Below, piece after piece: positions 54,045 through 62,446 of a stretch of DNA of 64,000 bases (its first letter is position 1; each line of letters starts with the position of its first letter). The translations under genes were made by a program, and so were the position numbers. Origin of the DNA: Arthrobacter sp. MYb23 (GTDB lineage: Bacteria; Actinomycetota; Actinomycetes; Actinomycetales; Micrococcaceae); assembly GCF_002979775.1 (NCBI RefSeq), contig NZ_PCPR01000002.1:62001-126000 (forward strand), read 5' to 3'. The notes under the pieces were generated by a model. The model searched no databases, was not told where the DNA came from, and was given only the letters and a program-made list of their open reading frames with translations.

Positions 54045-55430
54045 ATGACAACGAAGTCCATCGCGGCTCCTGCCCCAACTTCCGGCCTCGGCCATTCACT
54101 CAAGCCGCGCCAGCTCACCATGATGGGGCTCGGCAGCGCGATCGGCGCCGGTCTCTTCCTCGGCTCGGGGGCGGGCGTTCAAGCAGCCGGTCCGGCAGCG
54201 CTCATTTCCTACCTCGTCGCCGGCACGCTGATCATCCTGGTCATGTGGGCCCTTGGCGAGATGGCAGCCGCCAACCCGAACAGCGGCGCTTTCTCCGTGT
54301 ACGCAGAAAAAGCCATGGGCAAGACTGCCGGCGGAACCATCGGCTGGCTGTGGTGGTTGCAGCTGGTGGTGGTCATTGCCGCCGAAGCCATTGGAGCGGC
54401 CGGGCTGCTGTTTTCCATCTGGCCGGTCATCCCCGTGTGGGTCCTGGCACTGGTGTTCATGGTGGTGTTCACCGGTATCAACCTGGTGGGCGTGCGGAAC
54501 TTCGGCGAGTTTGAGTTTTGGTTCGCCATCCTCAAGGTCGCTGCAATCGTGATCTTCCTGCTCATTGGCGCAGCCCTGCTCTTCGGCTGGCTGCCGAGTG
54601 TCCCCTCGCCCGGCTTCTCAGCGTTTGGCGATTTTGCTCCCAACGGCATCGGTGGCATCGCCGCCGCGCTGTTCGTCGTGATCTTCGCCTTCGGTGGAAC
54701 AGAGATCGTCAGCGTTGCTGCCGCCGAAACCGAGAACCCCGCGCACAGCGTTGGCAAGGCCATCCGCACGGTGGTTTGGCGCATCCTGGTCTTCTACATC
54801 GGCTCGGTCTTCGTCATCGCAGCAGTTCTCCCCGTGGGCTCCGAGGGACTGAAGTCTCCGTTCGCCGGCGTCCTGGACCTCGCGGGTATCCCGGGTGCCG
54901 GTGCCGCCATCACGCTGGTAGCCGTGGTCGCCCTGCTGTCCGCCCTCAACGCCAACCTGTACGGCGCCTCCCGCATGATTTTCTCTCTCTCCGAGCGCGG
55001 CGAAGCGCCCCGCTTCCTTTCCCGATTGAGTGCCTCGAAGGTTCCCGTGGCCGCCGTCGGAATTTCGGTTGCCTTCGGCTTTATTGCCACAGTCCTTGAA
55101 TTGCTGTTCCCGGAGAAAATCCTGCCGGCACTGTTGAACCTCGTAGGCTCCACCTGCCTGGTGGTCTGGGGCACGGCACTGGTGTCCCAGTTCATCCTTC
55201 GCCGCAGGGCAGACAGGGAGGGCACCGAACTGCCGCTTCGAATGAAGGGATTCCCCTTCCTCACCATCCTCGGCCTGGTTCTGCTTGGCCTCATCCTGGT
55301 GGTGGGCTTCGCCAACCCCGAAAGCGCCGGACAGCTGATCGGAACTTTCATTCTCATCCTCCTCATCGCTGCCGGCTGCTTCATCAATGCCAAGGCAAAA
55401 GCTACCAAGCATTCCGCCGGCGTCGAGTAA
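54045..55430 (+). CDS. APC-superfamily amino acid permease
   Basis: 461 residues, about 12 hydrophobic segments. The family signature LTMMGLGSAIGAGLFLGSGAGVQAAGP is near residues 25-51, with the substrate-backbone-binding GSAIGAGLF. Later conserved segments are FAFGGTEIVSVAAAETENP near 226-244 and LSALNANLYGASRMIFSLSERGEAP near 303. It is an AAT-type proton symporter for amino acids; the specific substrate is unknown. It lies between a divergent Lrp regulator and the dehydrogenase operon, and a strong terminator follows, so the latter has its own promoter. Confidence 0.92.
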   Translation: MTTKSIAAPAPTSGLGHSLKPRQLTMMGLGSAIGAGLFLGSGAGVQAAGPAALISYLVAGTLIILVMWALGEMAAANPNSGAFSVYAEKAMGKTAGGTIGWLWWLQLVVVIAAEAIGAAGLLFSIWPVIPVWVLALVFMVVFTGINLVGVRNFGEFEFWFAILKVAAIVIFLLIGAALLFGWLPSVPSPGFSAFGDFAPNGIGGIAAALFVVIFAFGGTEIVSVAAAETENPAHSVGKAIRTVVWRILVFYIGSVFVIAAVLPVGSEGLKSPFAGVLDLAGIPGAGAAITLVAVVALLSALNANLYGASRMIFSLSERGEAPRFLSRLSASKVPVAAVGISVAFGFIATVLELLFPEKILPALLNLVGSTCLVVWGTALVSQFILRRRADREGTELPLRMKGFPFLTILGLVLLGLILVVGFANPESAGQLIGTFILILLIAAGCFINAKAKATKHSAGVE

Positions 55431-55455
55431 CCGTCTGTTCATCACCAACCAAAAG

Positions 55456-55487
55456 CCCTGCACAGTTTGTACTGTGCAGGGTTTTTG
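55456..55487 (+). terminator. Terminator after the amino acid permease
   Basis: 11-bp perfect arms CCCTGCACAGT (55456-55466) and ACTGTGCAGGG (55471-55481), 4-nt loop, followed by TTTTTG. It separates the permease from the dehydrogenase operon. The short palindrome TTGTACAA (55500-55507) follows in the next promoter region. Confidence 0.9.
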
Positions 55488-55568
55488 TTTGTGGCCAAAT
55501 TGTACAAAGTGTTCCGTTTGAATTGAGCTGATTGCGCACACCGCAACCCAGTGACTAGGGTCACAGCC

Positions 55569-56621
55569 ATGACTACCAAATCCATGCTGGCCGCCGTCGA
55601 TGATGACGCGGCCCCGCTCACCCACCATCAACTTCGTGAGCTATACACCCTGATGGCAGCCGTCCGGCACTTGGACACCTCAGCGGTCGCCTGGCAGCGC
55701 CAAGGCATCATTCCGGGATACGCGCCGGAGCTTGGCCAAGAGGCCGCCCAGGTAGGCAGCGGCTACGCCGTGGACAGGACCCGCGACTTCGTCTTCCCCA
55801 CCTACCGTGAAATGGGCGTAGCCCGGGCCATGGGCTTGGACATGGTGGGATACATGTCCACCCACAAAGCCACCTGGCACGGCGGCATGTACAACCCCTT
55901 GGAATCCAGGTTTGCCCCCATCCAGGCAGTAGTGGCAGGTTCGGTCCTGCACGCTGTCGGCTGGGCCCACGGACAAACCCTGGCCGGCCATGCAGCGGGA
56001 GAAATTGGCGTAGCAATGACCTACTTCGGCGACGGCGCTTCCTCCCAGGGCGACGTCCACGAAGCCATGAATTTCGCCGCCGTCATGAAAGCCCCGGTGG
56101 TCTTTTTCATCCAGAACAACGGTTGGGCCATCTCGGTCCCCACAGAACGCCAGGTAGCCGGTGGCTCCGTCGCGGCGCGCGCCGCAGGCTACGGAATTCC
56201 TTCCCTGCAGGTGGACGGCAATGACGTGGTAGCTGTCTTCGAAGCCACCCGCTCTGCTTTCGCCCACTGCCGCGCGGGCAACGGACCTGTGGTGATCGAG
56301 GCAATGACCTACCGCCGTGGTCCGCACTCCACTGCCGACGATCCCGGCCGCTACCGCACGCTGGACGAAGAACGCCTTGACGCGGGTGATGATCCGCTGG
56401 AGCGTTTCAAACAGCGGCTCCTCACCGAAGGCGTGGCCGACGAGGCCTTCTTCGCTGAGGCACAGCGCTTGGCGGAAGCGGAGGAAGAAGCCGTCCGTGA
56501 GGGCATAGCAGAGTTGGGTCCCCGGCCCGGAGCTGAAATGTTCAGCATGGTCTTCCAGGAACCAACGCCCGCTCTTCAATCCCAGGCCACCTCGTGGCGC
56601 GAGGAGTCCGAACATGTCTGA
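55569..56621 (+). CDS. 2-oxoacid dehydrogenase E1 component, alpha subunit (branched-chain-like)
   Basis: 350 residues from the ATG at 55569. The ThDP motif GDG...NN is YFGDGASSQGDVHEAMNFAA near 155-174, ending in FFIQNNGWAIS. A His-rich segment near 95-105 (STHKATWHGGMYN) belongs to the family active site. The loop RRGPHSTADDPGRYR near 250 resembles the branched-chain E1 alpha loop (HHSTSDD type) more than the pyruvate or acetoin type. It decarboxylates a 2-oxoacid and passes the acyl group to a lipoyl domain. Its end overlaps the beta subunit by 8 bp. The substrate assignment is inference. Confidence 0.9.
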   Translation: MTTKSMLAAVDDDAAPLTHHQLRELYTLMAAVRHLDTSAVAWQRQGIIPGYAPELGQEAAQVGSGYAVDRTRDFVFPTYREMGVARAMGLDMVGYMSTHKATWHGGMYNPLESRFAPIQAVVAGSVLHAVGWAHGQTLAGHAAGEIGVAMTYFGDGASSQGDVHEAMNFAAVMKAPVVFFIQNNGWAISVPTERQVAGGSVAARAAGYGIPSLQVDGNDVVAVFEATRSAFAHCRAGNGPVVIEAMTYRRGPHSTADDPGRYRTLDEERLDAGDDPLERFKQRLLTEGVADEAFFAEAQRLAEAEEEAVREGIAELGPRPGAEMFSMVFQEPTPALQSQATSWREESEHV

Positions 56622-57687
56622 GACCATTACTGCCGCGCCGGGTATTGAGACTGCCGCCGCCGGCGTTCGCCAGATGTCCATGCAGCAAGCACTCAACCGC
56701 GCACTGGACGAGATCCTGGCCGAAAACCCTAAAACTGTCATCTTCGGCGAAGACTGCGGCCGGCTGGGTGGGGTCTTCCGCATCACCGACGGACTCCAGG
56801 CGAAACATGGTGAGGACCGTGTCTTTGACACCCCGCTTGCCGAGTCCGGCATCCTCGGCATGTCCGTGGGCCTGGCCATGGCCGGCTTCCACCCCATCCC
56901 CGAGGTCCAGTTCGACGGTTTTGCCTACCCGGCCATCAATCAGATCGTCTGCCAGATCGCCCGGATGAATTACCGCAGCCGCGGCACGCTGCCCATGCCC
57001 ATCACCTTGCGTGTCCCCAGCTTCGGCGGCATCCGTGCACCCGAGCACCACGGGGAGAGCCTGGAGTCGCTCTTCGCCCACGTCCCGGGACTCAAAGTGG
57101 TCTCACCCTCCACCCCGCACGATGCCTACCATCTGCTGAAATACGCCGCCACCCGCCCGGACCCGGTGATTTTCATGGAACCGAAGTCCCGTTACTGGCA
57201 AAAAGGACCGGTGGATCTCACCAACGCCCTTCCAAGCACAACAACGCACGACGGCGACCCATCCAACGGCGGCAGCCTCACCGGCGCCCGTGTGGCCAGG
57301 GAAGGCCGGCACCTCACCCTCGTGGCGTGGGGTGCCATGGTTGCCCGATGCCTGCAGGTTGCTGAACTGGCAGCCGAAGACGGCATCGACGTCGAGGTAT
57401 TGGACCTGCGCTGGCTGAAGCCGATTGATGCTGAAGCGTTGGCAACCTCCGTGGGGAAGACGCGGCGCGCCGTCGTCGTCCATGAAGCGCCGCTGACCTC
57501 CGGCCTGGGCGCCGAAGTGGCCCAACTCATTACGCAGAGCTGTTTCGCAACCCTGAAGGCGCCGGTGGAGCGTGTCACCGGCTTCGACGTGCCTTATCCC
57601 TCTGGTGACCTGGAGGACGAATACATCCCCAACATTGACCGCATCCTCTTTGGGATCCAACGCGTACTGGAGTACCGCCGTGGCTGA
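56614..57687 (+). CDS. 2-oxoacid dehydrogenase E1 component, beta subunit
   Basis: 357 residues. The transketolase pyrimidine-binding domain includes FGEDCGRLGGVFRITDGLQ near 47-65 (with the conserved Glu that activates ThDP) and DTPLAESGILGMSVGLAMAG near 76-95. The C-terminal transketolase domain includes VARCLQVAELAAEDGIDVEVLDLRWLKP near 243. It forms an alpha2beta2 E1 with the upstream protein. Start and stop overlap neighbours by 8 bp each, indicating a tightly coupled operon. Confidence 0.93.
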   Translation: MSETITAAPGIETAAAGVRQMSMQQALNRALDEILAENPKTVIFGEDCGRLGGVFRITDGLQAKHGEDRVFDTPLAESGILGMSVGLAMAGFHPIPEVQFDGFAYPAINQIVCQIARMNYRSRGTLPMPITLRVPSFGGIRAPEHHGESLESLFAHVPGLKVVSPSTPHDAYHLLKYAATRPDPVIFMEPKSRYWQKGPVDLTNALPSTTTHDGDPSNGGSLTGARVAREGRHLTLVAWGAMVARCLQVAELAAEDGIDVEVLDLRWLKPIDAEALATSVGKTRRAVVVHEAPLTSGLGAEVAQLITQSCFATLKAPVERVTGFDVPYPSGDLEDEYIPNIDRILFGIQRVLEYRRG

Positions 57688-58009
57688 AATTTCCTTCCCT
57701 CTCCCCGATCTGGGCGAAGGCCTTATTGAGGCAACCGTGCTGGAGTGGCTGGTGGAGCCCGGTCAGCAGGTGGAACGCAACCAAGCGATTGTGGAGCTCG
57801 AAACCACCAAGTCGGCCCTCGAGTTGCCCAGCCCGCAGGCAGGTAAAGTGGTGCGTATTCACGGTGCGCCCGGCGACACGATCAACGTTGGCGAACCGCT
57901 GATAGTGTTCGAGGTTCCGGACGACACCGCCGGGATCGTGGGCACTGTTCCGAAGGACGAAGCACCCAAGCGCCGGGTCCGCCTGAGCGCCGTACTCGAT
58001 GAGGACTGA
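57680..58009 (+). CDS. Stand-alone lipoyl-domain protein
   Basis: 109 residues from a GTG at 57680. Residues about 3-78 form a biotinyl/lipoyl domain: FPLPDLGEGLIEATVLEWLV, then the lipoyl-Lys segment ELETTKSALELPSP (Lys near 45), then GDTINVGEPLIVFEV. A 30-residue tail ends in PKRRVRLSAVLDED, reminiscent of the start of an E1/E3-binding domain. There is no peripheral subunit binding domain and no acyltransferase domain. It would act as a mobile acyl carrier for the E1 encoded just upstream. The acyl acceptor step is not encoded in a normal E2 here. Confidence 0.88.
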   Translation: MAEISFPLPDLGEGLIEATVLEWLVEPGQQVERNQAIVELETTKSALELPSPQAGKVVRIHGAPGDTINVGEPLIVFEVPDDTAGIVGTVPKDEAPKRRVRLSAVLDED

Positions 58010-58010
58010 C

Positions 58011-58841
58011 ATGATGACCGGCAGGCACACCATGGAACAGCACAGGCACACAGTAGAGGGCACTGACCCCGGGCTGTTCGTGGAAGTCCATGAGCCGGCC
58101 ACCGACGCCGGCCTGCGCCCTGTCCTGCTGATTCATGGCTTCTCTTCATCGACCAAACTGAACTGGGTGGACAGCGGCTGGATCACCACCTTGCAGGACG
58201 CAGGCCGCCGTGTGATCACCGTTGACCTGCCCGGCCATGGCCGGAGCCATTCCCCCGAGGACCTGGACTCGTATACGCCCAGCCGCATCCGTGCCGACCT
58301 GCTCCAAATTGCCACCGACGCCGGAGCCCGCCCTCTGCGCGACGGCGACCCGTCCACCGGGCTGGACGTCATCGGCTACTCTTTGGGTTCGCGGCTGGCG
58401 TGGGAATTTGGCGCCACGCAGCCAGATCTGGTGCACCGCATCGTCCTGGGCGGACCAAGCTCGGCGGATCCGCTGGCCGCTTTCGACCTCGCCGCTGCCC
58501 AGCGGCACCTGGCCGACGGCACACCCATTGAGGACGCGTCCACGGCCGGGCTGCTGAAGATGGCCCAAATGCTCCCCAGCAACAACCTGTTCGCCATGTT
58601 GTCACTCATCGAGGCCATCAAGGGCGAACCTTTCGATCCCGCCGAGGCTGCCCCTCAGACCCCCTTGTTGCTCGTAGCCGGCGAGAAGGACGAACGGGCA
58701 GCCACCATGCCGGAACTGGCCTCCATTGCCGGCAAACGTGGCGGGATGGTGGAGACCCTGGTGATCCCGGGGCGGACCCACACCAACGTGATAACAAGCC
58801 GGGCCTTCAAGGAAGCTGCCGTTCAATTCCTCGGGGTGTAG
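58011..58841 (+). CDS. Alpha/beta hydrolase of the dehydrogenase operon
   Basis: 276 residues from the ATG at 58011, one base after the lipoyl gene stop, with GAGGA 5 bases upstream; the next ATG (58014) is an alternative. The oxyanion-hole motif is LLIHGFSSSTKLNW near 42. The nucleophile elbow GYSLGSRLAWEFG is near 123, the catalytic acid is probably in LLLVAGEKDERA near 218 and the His is in IPGRTHTNVI near 252. All three triad residues are present. The position after a lipoyl domain suggests it hydrolyses or transfers the acyl-dihydrolipoyl product. Lipoyl-hydrolase fusions annotated as acetoin dehydrogenase component AcoC are the closest precedent I know. Confidence 0.85.
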   Translation: MMTGRHTMEQHRHTVEGTDPGLFVEVHEPATDAGLRPVLLIHGFSSSTKLNWVDSGWITTLQDAGRRVITVDLPGHGRSHSPEDLDSYTPSRIRADLLQIATDAGARPLRDGDPSTGLDVIGYSLGSRLAWEFGATQPDLVHRIVLGGPSSADPLAAFDLAAAQRHLADGTPIEDASTAGLLKMAQMLPSNNLFAMLSLIEAIKGEPFDPAEAAPQTPLLLVAGEKDERAATMPELASIAGKRGGMVETLVIPGRTHTNVITSRAFKEAAVQFLGV

Positions 58842-58844
58842 TTC

Positions 58845-59258
58845 TCAGCGGGCCAGCCGCTCAGCGTTAAGGCTCATGCGCTCCAGCACACTCAGTGCCA
58901 TGGCGTACTCATCAATGCCTATACCCATGGACAAGTCCTGGCGCGCGTCTTCAACCAGCCGTTGGGCCTGGTGGTATGTTTCCCGTCCCCGATCGCTCAG
59001 TGCCAGCCTATGGTCGATCATGGTGATCAGGCCGCGCCCAACCAAGGCAGCAAGTTCCCGCTCACGCATCCGGGTATCGCCACCCCACAGCGGCTGGAGG
59101 ATGTCCTCCAGCTGTTCGGGGAGCATGGCGCCCTCCGAAAGGGCGCCCAAGGTGTGCCACTGGCGCCGGGTGAGCTTGATCCGCGCCAGGGTGGCCTCCA
59201 GCTGGAGATCCAAGGCGGCGTCGAGCCTCTTGATCCAATATCCGATGGGCTTGTTCAC
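58845..59258 (-). CDS. MarR-like winged-helix regulator
   Basis: 137 residues. It begins IGYWIKRLDAALDLQLEATL, as in MarR-type dimerisation helices. The DNA-binding part (about 30-95) includes RRQWHTLGALSEGAMLPEQL and MRERELAALVGRGLITMIDH, with the wing LALSDRGRETY. The final helices resemble the MarR dimer interface. The HTH is less canonical than in the other two MarR proteins. It is convergent with the alpha/beta hydrolase gene (3-bp gap) and divergent from the phosphoribosyltransferase gene. Confidence 0.75.
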   Translation of the reverse strand: MNKPIGYWIKRLDAALDLQLEATLARIKLTRRQWHTLGALSEGAMLPEQLEDILQPLWGGDTRMRERELAALVGRGLITMIDHRLALSDRGRETYHQAQRLVEDARQDLSMGIGIDEYAMALSVLERMSLNAERLAR

Positions 59259-59350
59259 AAGGCCATGCTTTCAGCGGGGGCGTCACCGGGCAAGATGTGG
59301 ACGGTAGGCTTGGACATGCAACGAATTACGTGGAAGTGGAGCAGATGGGC

Positions 59351-60013
59351 ATGCGTTTCAAGGACCGTGCGGAAGCCGGTCGACGCCTGGCTGAAGGACT
59401 CCCCCAGCTCAGGGAACGGCCTGACACCATAGTCTTGGGCCTGGCACGTGGCGGAGTCCCGGTGGCCGCCGCAGCAGCTGCAGAGTTATACCTGCCGTTC
59501 GGAGCCGTACTGGTCCGAAAACTGGGAATCCCCGGCCGTGACGAGACCGCTTTCGGGGCTCTGGCGTGGTCGCAGGGCGACGTCCTCCGAATGGTCAACA
59601 GGCCCCTGAAGGAACTCATTCTCGCCCACGGAATCTCACAGTCCGCTTTGGATGCCGTGGAAGCCCATGAACGTGCCGAACTGACCCGCCGCGCCAAAAG
59701 TTACCCTGGCATCGAGCACGATCTTCGCGGAAAGACAGTGGTGCTGGCTGACGATGGACTGGCCACGGGTGCCACCATGCGGGCAGCAGTAGAGGCGGTC
59801 CGGTCCGGCGGTGCCGCCACTGTGGTCGCTGCTGTGCCGGTGGCATCGCTGGAGGCCTCAACGTCCCTGGCCCGGGTCTGTGACTTCGTGATGGTCCTGC
59901 ACACGCCGGGCAAGTTCCATGCTGTTGGCGCTTTCTACGAACGCTTCGAGCAGTTGACCGACACCGACGTCGTACGCCAGCTCGAAGGTGCCGGCGCTGG
60001 CGGACGCAAGTAG
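59351..60013 (+). CDS. Phosphoribosyltransferase-domain protein
   Basis: 220 residues from the ATG at 59351; an ATG two codons earlier is equally possible and earlier frame sequence is not convincing. The PRPP-binding motif VVLADDGLATGATMRAA lies near 127-143. The N terminus MRFKDRAEAGRRLAEGL and the LGLARGGVPVAAAAA loop near 32-46 match the broad actinobacterial family often found beside hydrolases. Such proteins are annotated as phosphoribosyltransferases but their substrate is usually unknown. Confidence 0.88.
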   Translation: MRFKDRAEAGRRLAEGLPQLRERPDTIVLGLARGGVPVAAAAAAELYLPFGAVLVRKLGIPGRDETAFGALAWSQGDVLRMVNRPLKELILAHGISQSALDAVEAHERAELTRRAKSYPGIEHDLRGKTVVLADDGLATGATMRAAVEAVRSGGAATVVAAVPVASLEASTSLARVCDFVMVLHTPGKFHAVGAFYERFEQLTDTDVVRQLEGAGAGGRK

Positions 60014-60048
60014 CGCCGTCACAAGTAAACACTCGTCGTTTCCACAAC

Positions 60049-60090
60049 AAAGACGGGCGAGGTCCTGAAGGACCGCACCCGTCTTTTGTT
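60049..60090. terminator. Bidirectional terminator between the phosphoribosyltransferase and MHS genes
   Basis: Outer stem AAAGACGGG (60049-60057) with CCCGTCTTT (60078-60086) and an inner GGTCC-TGAA-GGACC hairpin (60061-60074). A TTGTTT tail follows on the plus side and A-rich sequence (CAACAAA) precedes on the minus side, so it can serve both convergent genes. Confidence 0.75.
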
Positions 60091-60111
60091 TGCCCTCTTT
60101 AGTGGTGAACC

Positions 60112-61446
60112 TTAGTGGTGAACGCTGTATCCCAGCGGACGGCCACGGGTTTCCTTGGCTAGAATCACGCCAATTGCGGAGATCACGCAGAGAACCATGA
60201 TGTAGATGCCCACAGAGCCGGACCACTTGGTGGTGTCCAGAAGAGCCTGGGCGATGAGCGGAGCGAAGGCGCCGCCGAGGATGGCACCCAGGGCGTACCC
60301 GATGGAGATGCCGGAATAGCGGACCTGTGCGGGGAACATCTCGGCGTACATGGCGGACATGGGACCGTACGACAAACCCAACCCGATGGTGAGGACGAAC
60401 AATGCCGTGCCGTATAGCACGATGTCCTTGGAATCGATCAGCACGAACATGGGAATCATCCACGCAAAGACGAGACCGTAGCCGATCAGGAAGGTCTTCA
60501 CTCGACCAATCTTGTCCGACAACCATCCACCCACCATGGTGAAGATCAGCCAACCGAATGAGGCGACGGTGGTGGCGAGCAGGACCTGCGGGGTGGGCAT
60601 CTTCAGCGTACGTGTGGCGTAGGAGATGAAGAAGGCAATCAGCAGGTAGCCTGCAGCGTTGTTGGCGATGAAGATCATCGCAGCAAGGACAACTTCCTTC
60701 TTGTTCTTGCGGAAGAGATCACCGAGGGGCGCCTTGCTCTCAGCCTTGCGCTGGGCGATTTCCTTGAAGACCGGGCTCTCACCAACGGCACGACGGATAA
60801 GGTATCCCACCACAATGAGGACCACCGACAACAGGAACGGCACTCGCCAGCCCCATGATGCGAAATCTTCCTTGGACATTCCCGACTGCAGCAGGAACAG
60901 TAGCCCGGTGGCCAGGATCATGCCGATGGGAACACCGATCTGCGGGTAGGCGCCGAAGAGCCCGCGCTTTTTGAGCGGCGCATGCTCCACAGCCATGAGC
61001 GCAGCACCGCCCCACTCGCCACCGGCGGAGAACCCTTGGACCACGCGCAGGGTGATCAGCAGGACAGGCGCCCAAACGCCGATGGTTGCGTAGGTGGGCA
61101 GCAGGCCGATCAGTGCAGTGGCAGCACCCATCATGACCAATGTCATGACAAGCACAGCCTTACGGCCCATCCTGTCTCCGAGGTGTCCGGCCACGAAGGC
61201 TCCGAGTGGCCTGAACAGGAAGCTGATGCCGATCGTGGCGAAGGACAGAAGCTGGGCCACTCCCGGGTTGGACTTTTCCAACGGAGACAGGAACAAGGGG
61301 GCCAAGAGCGTAGCCGTCAGCTGGGCGAAGATGAAGAAGTCGTACCACTCAATGGTGGTGCCCACCAACGTCCCGGCCAGTACCCTGCGCTCCTCGCGCT
61401 TGCTGCTGGGTCCTGACGGAGAGTCGACAGTGGAAGTTGCGGTCAT
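60112..61446 (-). CDS. MHS-family MFS transporter
   Basis: 444 residues, 12 hydrophobic segments. Metabolite:H+ symporter hallmarks: GTLVGTTIEWYDFFIFAQLT near 24-43, HLGDRMGRKAVLVMTLVMMG near 88-107 (MFS motif A), and QGFSAGGEWGGAALMAVEHAP near 135-155. Relatives take up shikimate, proline/betaine, citrate or aromatic acids. It is divergent from an IclR regulator and a MoaF gene with 129 bp between, containing the candidate operator at 61493-61514. The imported compound is unknown. Confidence 0.92.
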   Translation of the reverse strand: MTATSTVDSPSGPSSKREERRVLAGTLVGTTIEWYDFFIFAQLTATLLAPLFLSPLEKSNPGVAQLLSFATIGISFLFRPLGAFVAGHLGDRMGRKAVLVMTLVMMGAATALIGLLPTYATIGVWAPVLLITLRVVQGFSAGGEWGGAALMAVEHAPLKKRGLFGAYPQIGVPIGMILATGLLFLLQSGMSKEDFASWGWRVPFLLSVVLIVVGYLIRRAVGESPVFKEIAQRKAESKAPLGDLFRKNKKEVVLAAMIFIANNAAGYLLIAFFISYATRTLKMPTPQVLLATTVASFGWLIFTMVGGWLSDKIGRVKTFLIGYGLVFAWMIPMFVLIDSKDIVLYGTALFVLTIGLGLSYGPMSAMYAEMFPAQVRYSGISIGYALGAILGGAFAPLIAQALLDTTKWSGSVGIYIMVLCVISAIGVILAKETRGRPLGYSVHH

Positions 61447-61492
61447 TGGAACTCCATGGGGTGAGAGTGACTGGTCGGCACGTGACTTGCAT

Positions 61493-61514
61493 TAACCGAC
61501 AGAACGGTCAGTTA
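61493..61514. promoter_or_regulatory. Candidate IclR operator
   Basis: TAAC-C-GAC (61493-61500) and GTC-A-GTTA (61507-61514) are symmetric at 7 of 8 positions around a 6-bp spacer. It lies midway between the divergent MHS transporter and IclR genes, which suits co-regulation. Confidence 0.5.
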
Positions 61515-61575
61515 GGAAAGAATACTACAATCTGTGAGCCAAAGCACAGACCCCTGAGGTACGGGCCACCATAGA

Positions 61576-62322
61576 ATGGTTCGCATGAATCCCCGCAGCG
61601 ACGTCAAGGGCCCACCTGAAGCTCCAACCCAGGCCCCGCCGTCGCAAACCCTCTCTCGCGGAATCCGCGCGCTGGAGATTCTCGCGGCCGCCGAGCGGCC
61701 CCTCAGCATCGCCGAACTCACCGAGGCCCTGGGGGTTCACCGCTCCGTTGCCTATCGAATCCTGCGGACACTCGAAGACCATTCGCTGCTGGTGCGTGAC
61801 GACTCCGGCCGCGTTCAACCCGGCCCGGGACTCTCGGTCCTGGCCCGCGGCGTTTCAAGAAGCCTGCAAACGGCGGCCCTGCCCGAACTCACCCAACTTG
61901 CCAACACGCTGCACATGACCGCCTTCGTCGCCGTGTGGGACCACCAGGAATGCGTCAACCTTGTCACCGTTGAACCGCGGCACTCCGGCGCCGCCCTTGC
62001 CCAGCATCCCGGCAACCGCCACCCCATCGCCACCGGCGCCCCCGGGATCGCCATCCAATCAACCATGACCGAAGAGCGCTGGCAGCAAGTAGGAGCTCCG
62101 AACCCCTACCGCGCCGAAGCCCACGAGGCCCGCCGCCTCGGCTACGCCACCAGCCACGACGAAGTCATCGCCGGCCTGTCCTCCATCGCCGCCCCCATCA
62201 GGGTCCCGGGCGGGCGGCCGGCAGCGATCGCCGTCGTCTACATCCGTTTGGATCAGGACGCCGACGCCGTGGGTAAAGCGCTCGCTGCCAGTGCTGCCCG
62301 CATCGAAAGCCAACTGGCCTGA
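61576..62322 (+). CDS. IclR-family transcriptional regulator
   Basis: 248 residues from an ATG at 61576; the ATG three codons later is an alternative. After a Pro-rich N terminus (about 1-25) the winged helix spans about 26-90: GIRALEILAAAERPLSIAEL, then EALGVHRSVAYRILRTLEDH. The effector-binding domain (about 105-248) includes RHPIATGAPGIAIQS and GYATSHDEVIAGLSSIAAPI. IclR proteins usually control catabolic genes and bind small organic acids. It probably controls the divergent MHS transporter and the moaF-like gene downstream (124-bp gap). Confidence 0.92.
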   Translation: MVRMNPRSDVKGPPEAPTQAPPSQTLSRGIRALEILAAAERPLSIAELTEALGVHRSVAYRILRTLEDHSLLVRDDSGRVQPGPGLSVLARGVSRSLQTAALPELTQLANTLHMTAFVAVWDHQECVNLVTVEPRHSGAALAQHPGNRHPIATGAPGIAIQSTMTEERWQQVGAPNPYRAEAHEARRLGYATSHDEVIAGLSSIAAPIRVPGGRPAAIAVVYIRLDQDADAVGKALAASAARIESQLA

Positions 62323-62446
62323 ACCCTTCCTTCCAGGTCAAGTGACGTGCCCCACAGCACAAGACGATGGCCGCCGTGAAGCGAATACTCGAAGGGAGGA
62401 CCGGACACCCCGTCCAGTCCTTCTTTCGAGCCCCGAGAAGGAACCC

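Noticed and set aside
57680..58841. Lipoyl protein and hydrolase as one gene broken by a frameshift
   Set aside because: Stop and start are one base apart with a good ribosome binding site, both products look complete, and the lipoyl tail ends in its own frame. A sequencing frameshift cannot be excluded without other strains.
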